Assembly (NCBI GenBank): GCA_031835245.1
Contig: JAVKOQ010000023.1
Coordinates: 170,001 to 234,000 of the forward strand
Direction: 5' to 3'
DNA length: 64,000 bases
Source: Balamuthia mandrillaris
Lineage: Eukaryota > Discosea > Longamoebia > Balamuthiidae
A program made the translations under genes and the position numbers. Shown here one piece after another: positions 1 to 14,274 of the stretch. The notes below the pieces were generated by a model. That model did not search any database. It was not told the DNA's origin and was given only the letters and a program-made list of their open reading frames with translations. Within the stretch, counting starts at the first letter, position 1; every line of letters begins with the position of its first letter.

Positions 1-80
1 AGCTGCTCGCCAGGGAGGACGTGGAGGCGGTAGTGGTGGCTCTGCCCGTTTCCTTCAACTTGGAGGTATGCTTGCAACAC

Positions 81-122
<42 letters not shown>

Positions 123-1803
123 CTTTTCTCCTTTCTTTTCTGTCTCTTTTTCTTTCGTTTTTCTTTTAATTTTTTTGGAATTTTATATTTTATATTTTAT
201 ATTTTATTTATTTTGGTTTTTCTTTTTCTTTTGGTTTTGTTTTGTTTGTTGCTTTGTCCTTCTTCTTTGGTGTAGTTCTTCGATTTCGTCGCCATCAACT
301 TCTTGTTCTTCTTGTTCTTCTTGTTCTTCTCCTTCTCCTTCTCCTTCTCCTTCTCCTTCTCCTTCTCCTTCTCCTTCTCCTTCTCCTTCTCCTTCTCCTT
401 CTCCTTCTCCTTCTCCTTCTCCTTCTCCTTCTCCTTCTCCTTCTCCTTCTCCTTCTCCTTCTCCTTCTCCTTCTCCTTCTCCTTCTCCTTCTTATTGTTC
501 TTCTTCTTCCTCTTCTTATTGTTTTTGTTCTTCTTCTTCTTCTTCTTCTTCTTCTTCTTCTTCTTCTTCTTCTTCTTCTTCTTCTTCTTCTTCTTCTTTC
601 TTAGTCCTCTTCTTTTAGTATTAGCATTTACTTACAAAAACAAACAAAAAAAGGTTTGCAAAGCAGCTCTTGAGAAAGGCAAACATGTCCTCGTGGAGAA
701 GCCCATTGCTCATTCTTTGGATGATGCTCGAGAAATCGTTCGCTTGGCCAATTACTACCGAGCCAACAAGGGCCTCTGCCTTATGGTTGCCGAGAACTAT
801 CCTTACAAGAAGTCCACTCAGGCCATGGCTGATGTTGTTGCTGGTTTGATCCTTTGCTCTTTCTCTTCTTTCTCTTTTTTCTTTACTTCTTTTCCTCTTT
901 TTTTTTTCTCATTGTTTCTCTTTATGTTCAAAAGGTGGTAAATTGGGAAATGTCATTTGCTTCAACTTGACTATCGCTCGTCAGTTCAGCCCTCAATCCA
1001 ACGTCTATCTAACCACTTCATGGAGACAATCTCCCGAGCATCCTGGTGGCTTTCTCTCCGATGGAGGAGTTCATTGGGTCTCTTTGTTGACGAGCGTTTT
1101 GGGGCCTGTTCGCTCTATCTCTGCTTTTACTCGTAGAATCGAGGAAGCGAATGGCGCTGGTATGTATAACACTTTTATTTATTTTTATCTCTTTTCTCTT
1201 TAACTCTAGTATTTATTCCATCCATTTCTCTTTCACACTTTTTTTTGTGAAGAGGATACGATAAGCGCAACCGTGATGCTGGAAAGCGGAGCAATCGGCA
1301 CTTGGGCTCTCACCTTTGCCTCTGGCGGCGCCTCTCATGCTACCTTCAATGTGATTGGTAACAAGGGGAACGTCTCCCTGTTTGACATGGCCAAAATGAT
1401 TGTAACCACTAAAACCGGAAAAGTTTGTCTCCTCTTCTCCTTTACTTCTTTGCTCTTTAGCTTATTTTGTTTCTCTCCTTGGAAATAGCGAAGTGAGGTG
1501 GTGTTTGAAGGGGAAGGCCTCGGCGACAAACTGGACATCGTGGCCGAGTTTGAAGACTTTCACCGTGTGGCAACCTTTGAGCGACCAGAGATCATCAGAA
1601 AAGAAAAGCCATCCGGGGAGAAGGAAGAGAACGAGGAAGGCAGAAAAGAAGAGGAAGAGTTTGTGTTTGTGGAGGGAGGGAAGCCCAGGGTAAGCGTGGA
1701 GGAAGCGTTCCATCATTTGGCGGTCGTAGTGGCCGCTCTGCAATCGATGAAGTCCATGAAAGTGGAAGGCATTGCTTCTCCTTCTCCTTCTGCTGCTGAA
1801 TAA
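1..1803 (+). CDS. Gfo/Idh/MocA family NAD(P)-dependent oxidoreductase (5' partial)
   Basis: The gene runs in from the left edge. Exons are 1-65, 654-843, 935-1159, 1253-1422 and 1489-1803, all joining in frame. The first visible exon reads ALPVSFNLE, followed across the intron by VCKAALEKGKHVLVEKPIA, the hallmark Rossmann-domain EKP segment of Gfo/Idh/MocA enzymes (dimeric dihydrodiol dehydrogenase-like). The later exons supply the substrate-binding half (GGKLGNVICFNL, GGVHWVSLL, ESGAIGTWAL). Members oxidise sugars, inositols or dihydrodiols with NAD(P); the substrate cannot be read here. The N-terminal GxGxxG part lies outside the window. The C-terminus has a Lys/Glu-rich insert before a final helix. 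Intron 1 is almost entirely CT, CTTCTC and TTC repeats. It converges on the polymerase gene, with 97 bp between the stops. Confidence 0.85.
331..597. repeat. Hexamer (CCTTCT) and trimer (TTC) arrays in intron 1 of the oxidoreductase
   Basis: Positions 331-492 hold 27 perfect CCTTCT units. A degenerate TTC array follows from about 529 to 597, and a CT dinucleotide run lies near 83-120. All lie inside one 588-nt intron, pyrimidine on the sense strand. Confidence 0.95.
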
Positions 1804-1900
1804 CATTATTTGAAAGGAGAAAGAAGAACAGAAAAGAAAGTTTTAGAGAGAATTTTTTTAACCTGTACATTAAAACAAAAAACAGTTAAAAAGAGTGTTT

Positions 1901-4900
1901 CTAGCTTTCGTGCATTTCTCTTTCCATGGCGTCCAGGTCGAAGCAAGCGAACAAAGCCTCAGAGTCTTCTTCGACACTTTCTTCTTCGACAAAAGTGCTT
2001 GCACGTTCTTCTATCACCGGTCTTTCTTGTTCTTCTATGAATTCTTCTTCTTTTTCTTCTTCTGTGAGGCTGGTAAATTGTGGTTGAGGAGGAAGGTTTT
2101 GTGGAATGAAAGTGGAGAAAGAGTTAGAAGAAGAGGAAGATGGGAAAGCTCCAGAGAAAGAAGAAAAGGAAGAAGGAGAAGTGGTAAAGGGAGTTGAAGT
2201 GGTGGTTCCAAAGGGAGCAAAAGTTGGATTTGGGGAATGTAAAGTTGAAGATAGGAAAGGTGAAAAGGAAGAAGAAGAAGAAGAAGAAGAAGAAGAAGAA
2301 GAAGAAAAGGAGAAGGAAGGTAATGATGACGAAGAAGAAGGAACAGCGATAGACGGTTGGATAGTAGAAGAATTCGACTCAAAAGAAACGTCATTGGAAA
2401 ACGGAGAAGTATAAATCGTAGCAATAGAAGACGAAGACGAAGACGAAGACGAAGACGAAGAAGGAGAGGATGTAGAAACTGCTCTTTGGGCTTCAGTGGT
2501 TGTTGCTTCATTATGAGGTGAAGCCTTTGTCGGTCGAGAGAAAGTTATGCCTGCGGAAAAAGGAGAAGACGAAAACGAAGGACCCATTCCACTTTCTTCT
2601 GTTGCTCCTTCTGCTTTTTCTTTTTCTTTTTCTTTGTCTTTTTCGCCTTCATCAACCGGTCGTAACGAACCCAAACGAGTTCCAATCTTCATGCGAACGG
2701 GCAAAGGTACTTCCAATCGCACCGCACCTTCCATGCACCTCCTGAGCACCTCTTGCATCCCGTCCGCTGCTTCCTTCTTTACCTCCAATATCAACTCGTC
2801 ATGAACTTGCATCACGATTCGCGCTCTCTCTTTCCCTTGCTGTGTGTTTGAAATCTCCTTTTCCACTTGAAGCATAGCTCTCTTCACAATGTCGCTCGCG
2901 GTCCCTTGAATGAGCGTGTTGAGGCATTGTCTTTCCGCCTGACTAACACTTGCAGAAGATGATGAAGAAGGCGAAGCAGTAGGATAAGAAGAAGGAACGA
3001 TGGCAGGTAGTAAACGCCAACGGTTCGAGAGAAGAGTGCGCACGTTCCCCGTTTTGCGAGTTTGCTCTTTGGTCTCGTCGATGAAGTGTTTGATTCTGGG
3101 AAAGCTTTGGAGGAAACGATCTAAGAAGCGACGTGCCTGGTCTTCGTTCACTTGAAGCTCGCTGGCGAGAGCGGCTGCTCCTTTGCCGTAGATTATGCCG
3201 TAACAGATTTTCTTGGTGACTTCGCGTTCTTGCTCGGGATTTGAGGACTTCGGCCACCAACGACTAAAAGGAAGATAAAGAGATTGAATAAGCCAAGTAG
3301 AAGAGAAGGGAGAAGGAGAACGAAATGACAAAAAATGGTACCTCGCTAACACAGTAAAGATGTCCTCTCCGCTGCGAAGAAAGCCCAACAAAGCCTCATC
3401 CTTGCAACAATGTGCCAAAATCCTCATTTCCAGCTGAGAATAATCCGCTGCCAAAAACACACAATCCTCTTGGCACCTGAAAGCATCTTTTATGTTAAGG
3501 TTCAAACTTTTCTGTTGAACTTCTTCGTTTCCATTTGCTCCTCCGACGAAGAAAGTCAGGTCCTCTGTTCTGGGTAAGTTTTGCAAATTTGGATCCGCGG
3601 AAGAAAGTCTTCCTGTTGCTGCTTTCGTTTGCGACCATGTACAGCGAACTCGAAACAATCCTTTTCTTCTCAGGAATTCATCTGCTTCATTTGTTGCTCT
3701 TTGCGCAAATGGATCGATGTAACTTGAAAGGAGTTTCGAGATGTGACGATGTTCGAGAATGATGGAAGGAAGAGGATGAAGTTTGGTAAGTTCACGGAGA
3801 CAAGCAGCCCCGGTGGCATAGTCATGCTTGGAATTGTTGTTGTTCTTTGGTTTCGGGAGTTGAAGTTTGTCGTAGAGAATGTGACTCACTTGTTTGGAAG
3901 AACTTAGAAGAAACTTTTCTTCGGCCCATCTTTTTGTTTCGAAGAAGAAATAAGCACGAGAAGGAAGGAAAATAAAGAAGAAGACAACAAACGATAACAT
4001 AATAAATAAACAGAAAGAGGAAAACTCGTACTCTTCAGCTTTTTGCTCCAGAACAGCAGCTCGTTCCATCAACGCAGCTTTATACCGAGTCAAAGCGGAT
4101 ACCTCCAACAAAATGCCACCAAGTTCCATTTGGCAAAGAACATGAGGCATCAGCATTTCTTGCTGCAAGAAAGCAGAGTCCAAGCAGTTTCTTTGCAGCG
4201 ACGAAAACAGAGAAGACATTATTTGATTGACTGTTTTGAGAGCTTTCCAAAAGCTTAACGATGACTTTGTGGTTATATCTGTTGACAAGAGACAAAGAGA
4301 AGTTTGTGAGTTGAAGAGAGTAGGAACATCAAGCAAAAAGATAAAGAAAAGTACAAACCGGAAGAAGAAGCATAACCAGCAAACAAACGTTCATAAGCGT
4401 AGGCCGCTCCAAACTCCTCATCAGCCCCTTCATCCGGATCCAATAACCAAGCTGCAATTTTCGGATCATAAACTGCTGTAGGTTTTGTCATCTTGCCCTC
4501 CGAAGAGGAATAAAGAGCACGCAACATTTGTTGGAGGTCGTAACATACTTTTTGTAGGTGAGAAGAGTTCAAAACGGCCAACAAAAAGGCGGCCATCACC
4601 ATTCTCCTCTCTTTCATCGTCGAAGAGGAAAGTGGTATAAAATAGAGTTGTTGTTTCCACAGTAAGCCAAATCCTTTTATCTTCTTTTCGATGCTCTGCT
4701 TTTTCGACTTCTTGGTTTTGTTGTCAGGAATGAAGTTGGAAGAGCCGTCTTCGAATAGTACTCCTAACGCAACGCATGAAGGAGAGGAGTTGTCCAGAAA
4801 AGGTTGTTCGATGGAAGAAGAAGCAGAAAAAGAAAGGAGAGATTGTTGAAAGTGTTGAAAGGCTGAAATGTTCATCTGAGAGAGATCAATTATTTCGTAT

Positions 4901-5721
4901 GTTTCTTCTTGTTGTTGTTGTTCCTCGTTTTGTTGTTGGAGACTTGAGGCTGTTTTCGGTTTCTTTGATGTATAAGGAGAAGAAGAAGAAGAAGAAGAAG
5001 AAGAAGAAGAAGAACAAGAAGAAGAAGAAGAAGAAGAAGAACAAGAAGCAGAAGCAGAAGAAGGAGGAGAAGGAAGAACGGAAGATGAAGAAGAATGTTG
5101 CGAGTCTGTCTCTAGGGTTTTTCGTTTCTTGAGAGAAGATAGAGAAGATAGAGAAGACGAAGAAGAAGAGGAAGAAGAGGAAGCAGAAGCAGAGGAAAAA
5201 GAAGAAGAAGAAGAAGACATTTGTTGCAGCGAATAGTAAGTGCTGGCATCCGCTTTCAACAGCGGCGTAAAGTCCTGCCGTTGGTCCACAATTCCCGCAG
5301 TCCTTTGCCCATCCGTTGTCGTCATCGAAGCAGAGGAAGAAGAACTTTCTTCGTCATTCTTTTCGTCTTCCTCCTCCGCTTCTTCATTCTCTTCTTCGTC
5401 TTTCTTTTCGTCTTCCTCGTCTGCTTCTTGCAATTTTTGTCGACATTCGAGCTGCCGTTGGAGCTCTTGCTGTTGTTGCTGTCTTCTTCTTCGCGTCAAG
5501 CTGGCGAGCAGCTTCTGTTGCCGCTCCACTGCGGCGGCCAACCTGTTGTTGTGGTCGAGGCGGAAACGGAGCTGCTCGGGCGGAACGCAGACCTGGTCGT
5601 TGAAGTGGTAGAAGTTGTCCCGGCAGAGCTCGTGGAACCTGGAGCATGGCGGAGGCTCCCTGTACCACACGAACATCTTGCCTTGGTTGCCGTTCTCGTC
5701 GGAGGCATCGAAGAAAGCCAT
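1901..5721 (-). CDS. Family A DNA polymerase, POLQ/POLN type, without helicase domain
   Basis: Exons 5721-4359, 4278-4032, 3929-3342 and 3263-1901 give 1186 residues. The C-terminal half holds the polymerase motifs: thumb segment [11 protein letters not shown] (POLQ-like), TGRLSSADPNLQNLP, motif A DYSQLEMRILAH, motif B KKICYGIIYGKG and motif C VHDE. The first exon ends with DPKIAAWLLDPDEG, matching the inactive exonuclease-like region of POLQ/POLN. No superfamily-2 helicase precedes it, so architecture is closer to POLN than to full POLQ. Such enzymes act in error-prone repair of breaks or crosslinks in the nucleus. Long Glu/Asp/Ser runs sit in the N-terminal third, and a Ser- and Glu-rich tail of about 200 residues follows the polymerase core. 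The start at 5721 is the first ATG of the long open exon. Divergent from the epimerase gene. Confidence 0.88.
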
Positions 5722-6184
5722 TTCTTGTTGTTTGTTTGCTGTTTCCTTCTCTCTTCTGCCTCTCTGTTTATATTTTTTGAATTTTTTCCAAGAAAAATTT
5801 GAAAAAGTATAGTATAAGGAGCACAATAGCTGCAACCCAGTTGCAGGACGAATCAACACTGCGTTGAATTTGTCGACAGCAGTTAAATTGTCGACATACC
5901 AGAAATCCAGCCGAAAATAATCATGGTTTAGATACGATAATCGGACTGTTGTTCCCCAAAACAGGTAAAAACAAGCGAAATATCGATTCGAAAACGCAAT
6001 AAAATCTGCAACGAATCGATATTTGAGGGTTCCATCTGTCCACCCCCACGCAAAAATGGTAAAAACAAACGAAATTTAGGTTTAAAAAAAAGAAAGTCGA
6101 AAAAAAAAGAATAAAGCACAAAATTTTTTTTCATATTTAAACAAATTCTTTTTTTTTTATTTATTTTTTTTGGCTTTAGGTTGC
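5722..6184. promoter_or_regulatory. Divergent promoter region between polymerase and epimerase
   Basis: AT-rich, no coding signal. It holds two exact TGTCGACA octamers (5871-5878, 5889-5896; start-to-start 18 bp). It also has a perfect 13-bp inverted repeat, AAATATCGATTCG at 5978-5990 and its reverse complement at 6012-6024. A near-identical 18-bp direct repeat, GGTAAAAACAAGCGAAAT at 5964 and again at 6058 with one mismatch, flanks the inverted repeat. Confidence 0.5.
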
Positions 6185-8960
<2,776 letters not shown>

Positions 8961-9013
8961 AAAGGCCGAGAAGAAAGGAATAAATAAATAGTTCGTTTTT
9001 TTTTTTTTTTTTC

Positions 9014-11499
9014 CTATGCGATGCTTCTTCTCTTCTTTTTCTTTTTCTTCTTCATCTTCTTTTCGACAGTTTCGTTCTTCTTTTCTGCTTCATCTTGTTG
9101 GTTCTTCTGGTCACGTAGGACAGGCATTGACTGTTGACGAAGCAACTTTTTGGAGAGTTGTTGTTCTGTTGAATTGTCTTTGCTCTTCTTTTTCTTTTTC
9201 TTCTTTTTGGGAGTTGAAGCTTCAGGTGGGTCGTTGGTGAGAAGTGGCGCTGGAAGACTTTTTCTTCGACCTTTTGCCTTCTTTTTCGTCTTTTTCTTCT
9301 GTTCCACTTCTTTCTCCTCCGTCTTATTCTCCTTCTTTTCCTTCTCCTTCTCCTTCTCCGTCTTCTCCTTTTCCTTCTTCTTCTTCTTCTTCTTCTCCTT
9401 TTTCACCTCCTTCGCTTCCTCTTTCTCCATTTCTTTCGTCTTCTCCTCTGGTTGGGTCTTTCTTCTTTTCTTCTTTCTCTTTTTCTGTGTTTCTTCTTTC
9501 TGCTCAATAGCATGTCTGCCCGCATCATGAATCTGTTCAGCTTCTTCTTCTTCCATTTCTCTCCGTTTTCGTTTCTTGCCTTGTTCTTGCTTTTGCGGGA
9601 GTGTTGCCTCATCTGCCTTTTTGTCATCAGGCATTGATTTCGGCTGCCTTGGTGTCCTTTGTGCTTCTCCTTCCTCTTCGTTCAAGTCATTCTTCGTGTT
9701 CTCTTCTTCCTGCTTCTTTTGCTTCTTCTTCTTCTTCTTCTTCTTCTTCTTCTTCTTCTTCTTTTTCTTCTTTGGTATTTGTTGTTCTTCCCCTTCCTCT
9801 TTCAAATCTTTCTTAGTGTTCTCTTCTTCCTGCTGGTTTGCGTCTGCTTTATTTTCTTTTGCTTCTGTCTCTATTTCGTTGGTGGCTACTTCCACGTTCA
9901 TCTTCTTTTTTTTCTTTTTCTGCTTTCTTTTCTTTGGTCTTTCAGTACCAGTTGCGGATGTCGTTGAGATGATTTCCTGTGTCGCAGCTTTCCTATCTTT
10001 CTTTCTCTTCTTATCGTTCTGTTTATTTTCTATTTGTTCTTGCGTTCCTTCTTTGTTTTGTTCTGTCACATGGTTCACTCCTTCATCCTTTTGTTTGGTC
10101 GGTGCAGTCGCTTCTTTTGTCTTCACTTGTTTCTCGCCTTCCTCCTCTTCTTCGTCTGATTCCTTCTCTGATTCTTCTTCCTCTTCTTCGATTTCTCTTT
10201 GCCTTTCTTGAGTTCTAACTCCATTTGTCGCATCTTTCGCTGCAAGAGAAGAAGCAGAAGACGAAACCGAATAAGGAGAAGGAACTGAAGGAGTTGCAGC
10301 AGGAAGTATTGCTGAATAAGATGATGATGATGACGATGATGCTAAGGAACTTGATGAAGAATTCAAACTCGCTGTAATGCAAACCAGTTGATCAACAGTC
10401 CATCCAGGAAAAGCAAAAGGATCATGAGCAGGGCCATATCGTTGATTCAGCTCCATGAGACGCTCAGTGTAATCCTCTATGAGTCCACTGCCTTTCAATC
10501 CTCGCAAAAGCCAATAAAACAGTTCTCTTTTCTCATTTTCATACTCAGTTCTTGATCGTTCTTCGTTCATAATGTTGTTATTGTTGGGTTTTGCTTTTGT
10601 TGGGGTTGCTGTTGGTGTTATAAGGTTTATGGTTTCTTTGTTTGTGTTGTTATTGTTTGTTGTTGAAATAATGACCACTTCATCGTCTGAACTGCTGTCT
10701 TCGTCCGACGATGGCGAGAGAGAAGAAGACGCAGAAACAGAAGAAGATGAAGGAGAAGAATTAGTGATAATCTTGTCTTTGCCTTTGTCTCTTGACTGCT
10801 TAGGCGATGAAGAAGAAAGTGGGTTCTTAGTCCTCTTCGCTGCTTCTTCTTTATTCTTATCTTCATCATCGCTGAAAAGTGGTGAAGGAGGTGAACCGAG
10901 TTGACGTTCAGAGTTTTGTCTTAGCCTTCTTCTTCGTTGTTGTTGCTTCGTTTCCCTTACTCTCTTTGCTTGATGTCCTTTCGTGTTTTCTAAAACAGAT
11001 GAATCATCGTCCGAATATAAAATAGGTTCATTGTCGCTCACAATGAACTCATCTAAACTGTTCTCTTCTTCTTCGTCTTCTTCAGCGCTACCTCTTTTCT
11101 TCTCTTTCTTTCGCTTATTGTTTTTGTTTTTGTGTGTGGAGAGAGTGGAGGTCCAATCTTCATCTTCTGATGATCCTTCAGATAAGCTATAATCTGTCGC
11201 ACAGAAAACAAATACTTGAGAACAACAACAAAGAAGACAGAAGAAAGAAGAAAGACATAAGGCCGAAACAAACCATCTTCGCTACATAGACTGACAGCGT
11301 CCAAGTCATCCAGCAAGTCTTGGTCGTACTCACGATCTTCTTCGGCAGCCCTTTCTTCCTCGGCCAACGCCTCCTCTTCAGATACTTCCTCTGCCTCAAA
11401 ATCCTCTCTCAATGCTGCCAACTCTCTCAGCCTTTCCAGCCTGTGATTTGTAGATTTTAAGTGCAACGGAATACGAGAGGTCAAGAGGGAGAAGCAAGA

Positions 11500-11534
<35 letters not shown>

Positions 11535-12314
11535 ATACGTGGCAGCAAAATTGGGGATGAGCAAATGCAAGTCATCAGTAACAAGGTCAGGGTCATCTTG
11601 ATGGTCGGCGAGGAAGCTCTCTAACTCTTCCTCCGTGTAATGTGGCCTCTGTATGGCGTCTGGGATAGGAATTCGTGTTGGTTCCTCTGCTCCTCCTTCA
11701 CTCTGTTTGTTCCATTGTTACAAGAGAAGAGTGCGAGAGAGCAGAGAGCAGAGAGCGAAAGAGCAGAGAGCGAGAGAGCAGAGAAAACAAAGTACCGAGC
11801 GAGAGGCCAAGGAGGAGAACCGTCGCTTGCAGACCGGACAAGAGTTGGTGATCTTACTCCATTCAAACAAACACGTAAAACTTTAAAGAAGAGAATCAAA
11901 AAAAAACAAAGTAGGAGCTGGTGAGTGATTGAGAAAAGAGAACATAAAAGTCGTCTTTAAAAAAAAAAAAAAACAACACAAACCAAAACGGATGATCACA
12001 AACGCCATTATCAGCAAATGAAGTTATCTATTATTGATGTGATCACAAAGGAGAGAGTAGAATATAAAGAGGAAGGAGCTGATTGAGTTTTTTTTTTAAA
12101 AAAAAAACAAAAGGAACACTCCGAGCGGACAACGTACGGTGCCAAGACAAATGCCGCATTTGTTGTCCGCTGCTGCTGCAGGAGCAACGTGGCTATCGTT
12201 TGGCGGTGGCCGCGATTGCTGTGGTCGCTGCCGTTTTTCCCTGGCGGTGACGGGGCTGCTACTCGTTCTCCGCGCTTCCTCCCTCCTCTTCTTCTTCGCG
12301 CTTCTTGTCTCCAT
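9014..12314 (-). CDS. RING-finger protein with Lys/Glu-rich C-terminus (putative E3 ligase)
   Basis: Exons 12314-12138, 12027-11984, 11880-11796, 11702-11539, 11440-11274 and 11193-9014 give 938 residues. The RING is broken over three small exons and appears only after splicing: CGICLGT / GVCDHPF / CFTCLFEWSKITNSCPVC. This yields a complete C3HC4 set (C53, C56, C69, H71, C74, C77, C88, C91). A helical region follows (IQRPHYTEEELESFLADHQ) with an acidic coiled stretch, then a folded-looking patch (FYWLLRGLKGSGL, DPFAFPGWTVDQLV). The last 400 residues are Lys/Glu repeats. RINGs of this spacing recruit E2 enzymes; similar layouts occur in PHRF1/TOPORS/SCAF11-like nuclear proteins, but no specific orthologue is claimed. 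Stops of this gene and the epimerase are 53 bp apart. Confidence 0.82.
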
Positions 12315-12517
12315 ATATTTTTTTTTTGGTTTTCTTTTTTTTTTCTATTTTTTTTTAATAATTTTTTTTTGGCGGGTAAACGCTGCTCACCCGGTGGACA
12401 GTTTGACCTGCACGAATATATCATTCTTTGCGTGTTTATCATTCTCTACATTTTTCAAATGTTTTTGCATATTTGGAATTTCTTGCATTCCAGAAGCAGC
12501 AGGTAGGGCTCTCCAAG
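12315..12517. promoter_or_regulatory. Short divergent promoter, RING gene / HAD gene
   Basis: Only 203 bp separate the two start codons. It contains T-rich stretches and a TTTGGCGGG word near 12369, close to E2F-type sites. No ORF of note. Confidence 0.35.
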
Positions 12518-13564
12518 ATGCGCCGCTCCTCCGCGCTCTCTCTGGGGAGCAGGCCTCCTCTCGCCGCCACCTTTCGTTCTTCTTGTTCTTCTTCTTCTTC
12601 TTCTTCTTCTTCTTCTTTTGCTTTCCTGTGCGCCTCCAAACGTTTCTACGCGGTGCTCAAGCCAAGGGGCCTCCTGGGGGCTCCTCACAAGAAGGCTCTG
12701 ATATTCGACGCCAACGGCGTTCTCTACACCCGCAAGCGCTCAAGACAGCAAGCCCTCCTCCATGCCACCCGCAACGAGAGCATTGCCCTCAACCCTCCTT
12801 CCACCCCCGAGCAAATAGAGCATCGCACCAAGACCATGGCCGACCTCAGAGAAAAGGCCTTTCGGGGGTTGGTCCCCATCGAGGCCTATTACGACGCCAT
12901 CCTGTTGGCCGCAGGGTTTCCCATCGACAGGGATGAGCAGGTCAGAGTCCGTGGCCATGCCATACTGCGGGAGGTCGATGCTGACGTGGAGCTGCGGCCC
13001 TTTGTGGCGGAGACCCTCCATGAGCTGCGATGCAGCACCGACATCAAGCTTGCCGTGCTCACCGGTTTCGTTTTTTTTTTTCTTTCTTCTCTTTCTTCTC
13101 CTTCCAAAGACCCTAACCAGCTCGTTCCTCCCTATCTAGACTCAGCAGCCACGACAGAGACCAAGAAACGATGGCTGGCGCATAAGCTGAGCCAGCACCA
13201 CCCCAGCCTGCCCTTCTTCCTCGACCAAGAAAAGACCATCACCCAGCTCTGGCACGCCTTTGTCAACAGCGCGCACCTGGGGACGCGAAAGCCCGACCCG
13301 CGCATGTACGAGGTCGTCCTGGAGGAACTGCAGCTCGCGGCGGAGGAGGTGGCCTTCGTGGGCCACCGGAGGGACGAGCTGGAGGGGGCGTTGCGCCTCA
13401 AGGTGGACACCATCGTGTACAACCCGGACCCGGACGTTACGCCGGAGCTGGCCACTTGGTCCATCGAGAGGTTTGATCAGCTGTTGGAGCTGTCTTGCGT
13501 GAAGGAGAGCAAGGGGAGAGGAAGAAGAGGAACCACAACAGACAAAGAGAAAGGAAAAGTGTGA
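12518..13564 (+). CDS. HAD-superfamily hydrolase, probably organelle-targeted
   Basis: Exons 12518-13064 and 13140-13564 give 323 residues. Residues 1-50 are Arg/Ser-rich with no acids (MRRSSALSLGSRPP...), suggesting a transit peptide. HAD motifs follow: motif I ALIFDANGVLY, a helical cap (about residues 75-160), motif II LAVLT, motif III GTRKPDPRMYEVVLEEL with the conserved Lys, and motif IV VAFVGHRRDELEGA. The second Asp of motif I (DxD) is Asn here, as in some haloacid dehalogenase-like or epoxide-hydrolase-type subgroups. The 75-nt intron is a multiple of three and open, so the unspliced frame also reads through; splicing is inferred from GT-AG ends and the better motif II context. Substrate unknown. 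Confidence 0.82.
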   Translation: MRRSSALSLGSRPPLAATFRSSCSSSSSSSSSSFAFLCASKRFYAVLKPRGLLGAPHKKALIFDANGVLYTRKRSRQQALLHATRNESIALNPPSTPEQIEHRTKTMADLREKAFRGLVPIEAYYDAILLAAGFPIDRDEQVRVRGHAILREVDADVELRPFVAETLHELRCSTDIKLAVLTGFVFFFLSSLSSPSKDPNQLVPPYLDSAATTETKKRWLAHKLSQHHPSLPFFLDQEKTITQLWHAFVNSAHLGTRKPDPRMYEVVLEELQLAAEEVAFVGHRRDELEGALRLKVDTIVYNPDPDVTPELATWSIERFDQLLELSCVKESKGRGRRGTTTDKEKGKV

Positions 13565-13565
13565 A

Positions 13566-13568
<3 letters not shown>

Positions 13569-13606
<38 letters not shown>
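13569..13606. repeat. (GA)n dinucleotide tract between convergent stops
   Basis: A GA run just after the HAD stop and before the NEDD8 stop. GA on the plus strand equals CT on the NEDD8 sense strand. Confidence 0.8.
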
Positions 13607-13608
<2 letters not shown>

Positions 13609-13695
13609 CGAAGTGTAAATAGCGTTAAAACAAAAAAAAAATACTATTGGGAAAAAAACAAAGATGAGGATTTGGTGTTTTGCTGGGTTATTGTT

Positions 13696-13894
13696 TTAGA
13701 GACCTCCACGGAGGGCCAACACCAAGTGCAACACTGCACCGGCCTCGATTTTGTAGCTCTCAACAGTTCTCTCGTCAGCCCTAAGGTTGTTTAAAAAGGA
13801 GAGAGAGAAGCGGGTTAGTTACAAAATAAAAAAAGACCCTCACTGTATGATTGCAGGAGTGATGGTGACGAGACAAAGACATACAAAAGAGAAT

Positions 13895-13937
<43 letters not shown>

Positions 13938-14211
13938 GAGGAAACGTACATGGCCTTGCCGCCAAAAATAAGTCGTTGCTGCTTGGGAGGGATACCGGCC
14001 TTCTCTTCCACGGCCTCTTTCACCTTTTGAATGGTGTCCTCCTTGTTGACATCAATGTCGATGATGTTTCCAGTCAAGTTCTAAGCAAAACAAAAACAAA
14101 AACAAAAAAAGGGATTGGGATGTGAGCGACGTGCACAAAATGGCCCAACATAATAAAATCAAAATAAATCATCGGGGACAAAAAAAAAAGAAAGGAAAAA
14201 AAAAACGGATC

Positions 14212-14249
<38 letters not shown>

Positions 14250-14274
14250 AAGAGACCTTCACTTTAACCAACAT
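13696..14274 (-). CDS. NEDD8: NEDD8 ubiquitin-like modifier
   Basis: Three small exons, 14274-14257, 14080-13950 and 13780-13696, encode 77 residues. The product begins MLVKVKNLTGNIIDIDV, continues KAGIPPKQQRLIFGGK and ends VLHLVLALRGGL. The Ala at position 72 (LALRGG rather than LRLRGG) is the accepted mark of NEDD8 against ubiquitin. One residue (Leu) follows Gly-Gly, so a C-terminal hydrolase must clip it before activation by the NAE/UBA3 E1. NEDD8 modifies cullins and so activates SCF ligases, which fits the two F-box genes immediately to the right. Exon 1 is only 18 nt. Both introns hold (GA)n tracts, i.e. CT on the sense strand. Confidence 0.95.

Noticed and set aside
175-941. Long Ser-Pro, Leu and Phe-Ser reading frames in the first kilobase
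   Set aside because: They are readings of CCTTCT and TTC repeats inside an intron.
2106-2414. Glu/Lys-rich plus-strand frame opposite the polymerase tail
   Set aside because: It is the complement of the Ser/Phe/Pro-coding repeat of the polymerase gene.
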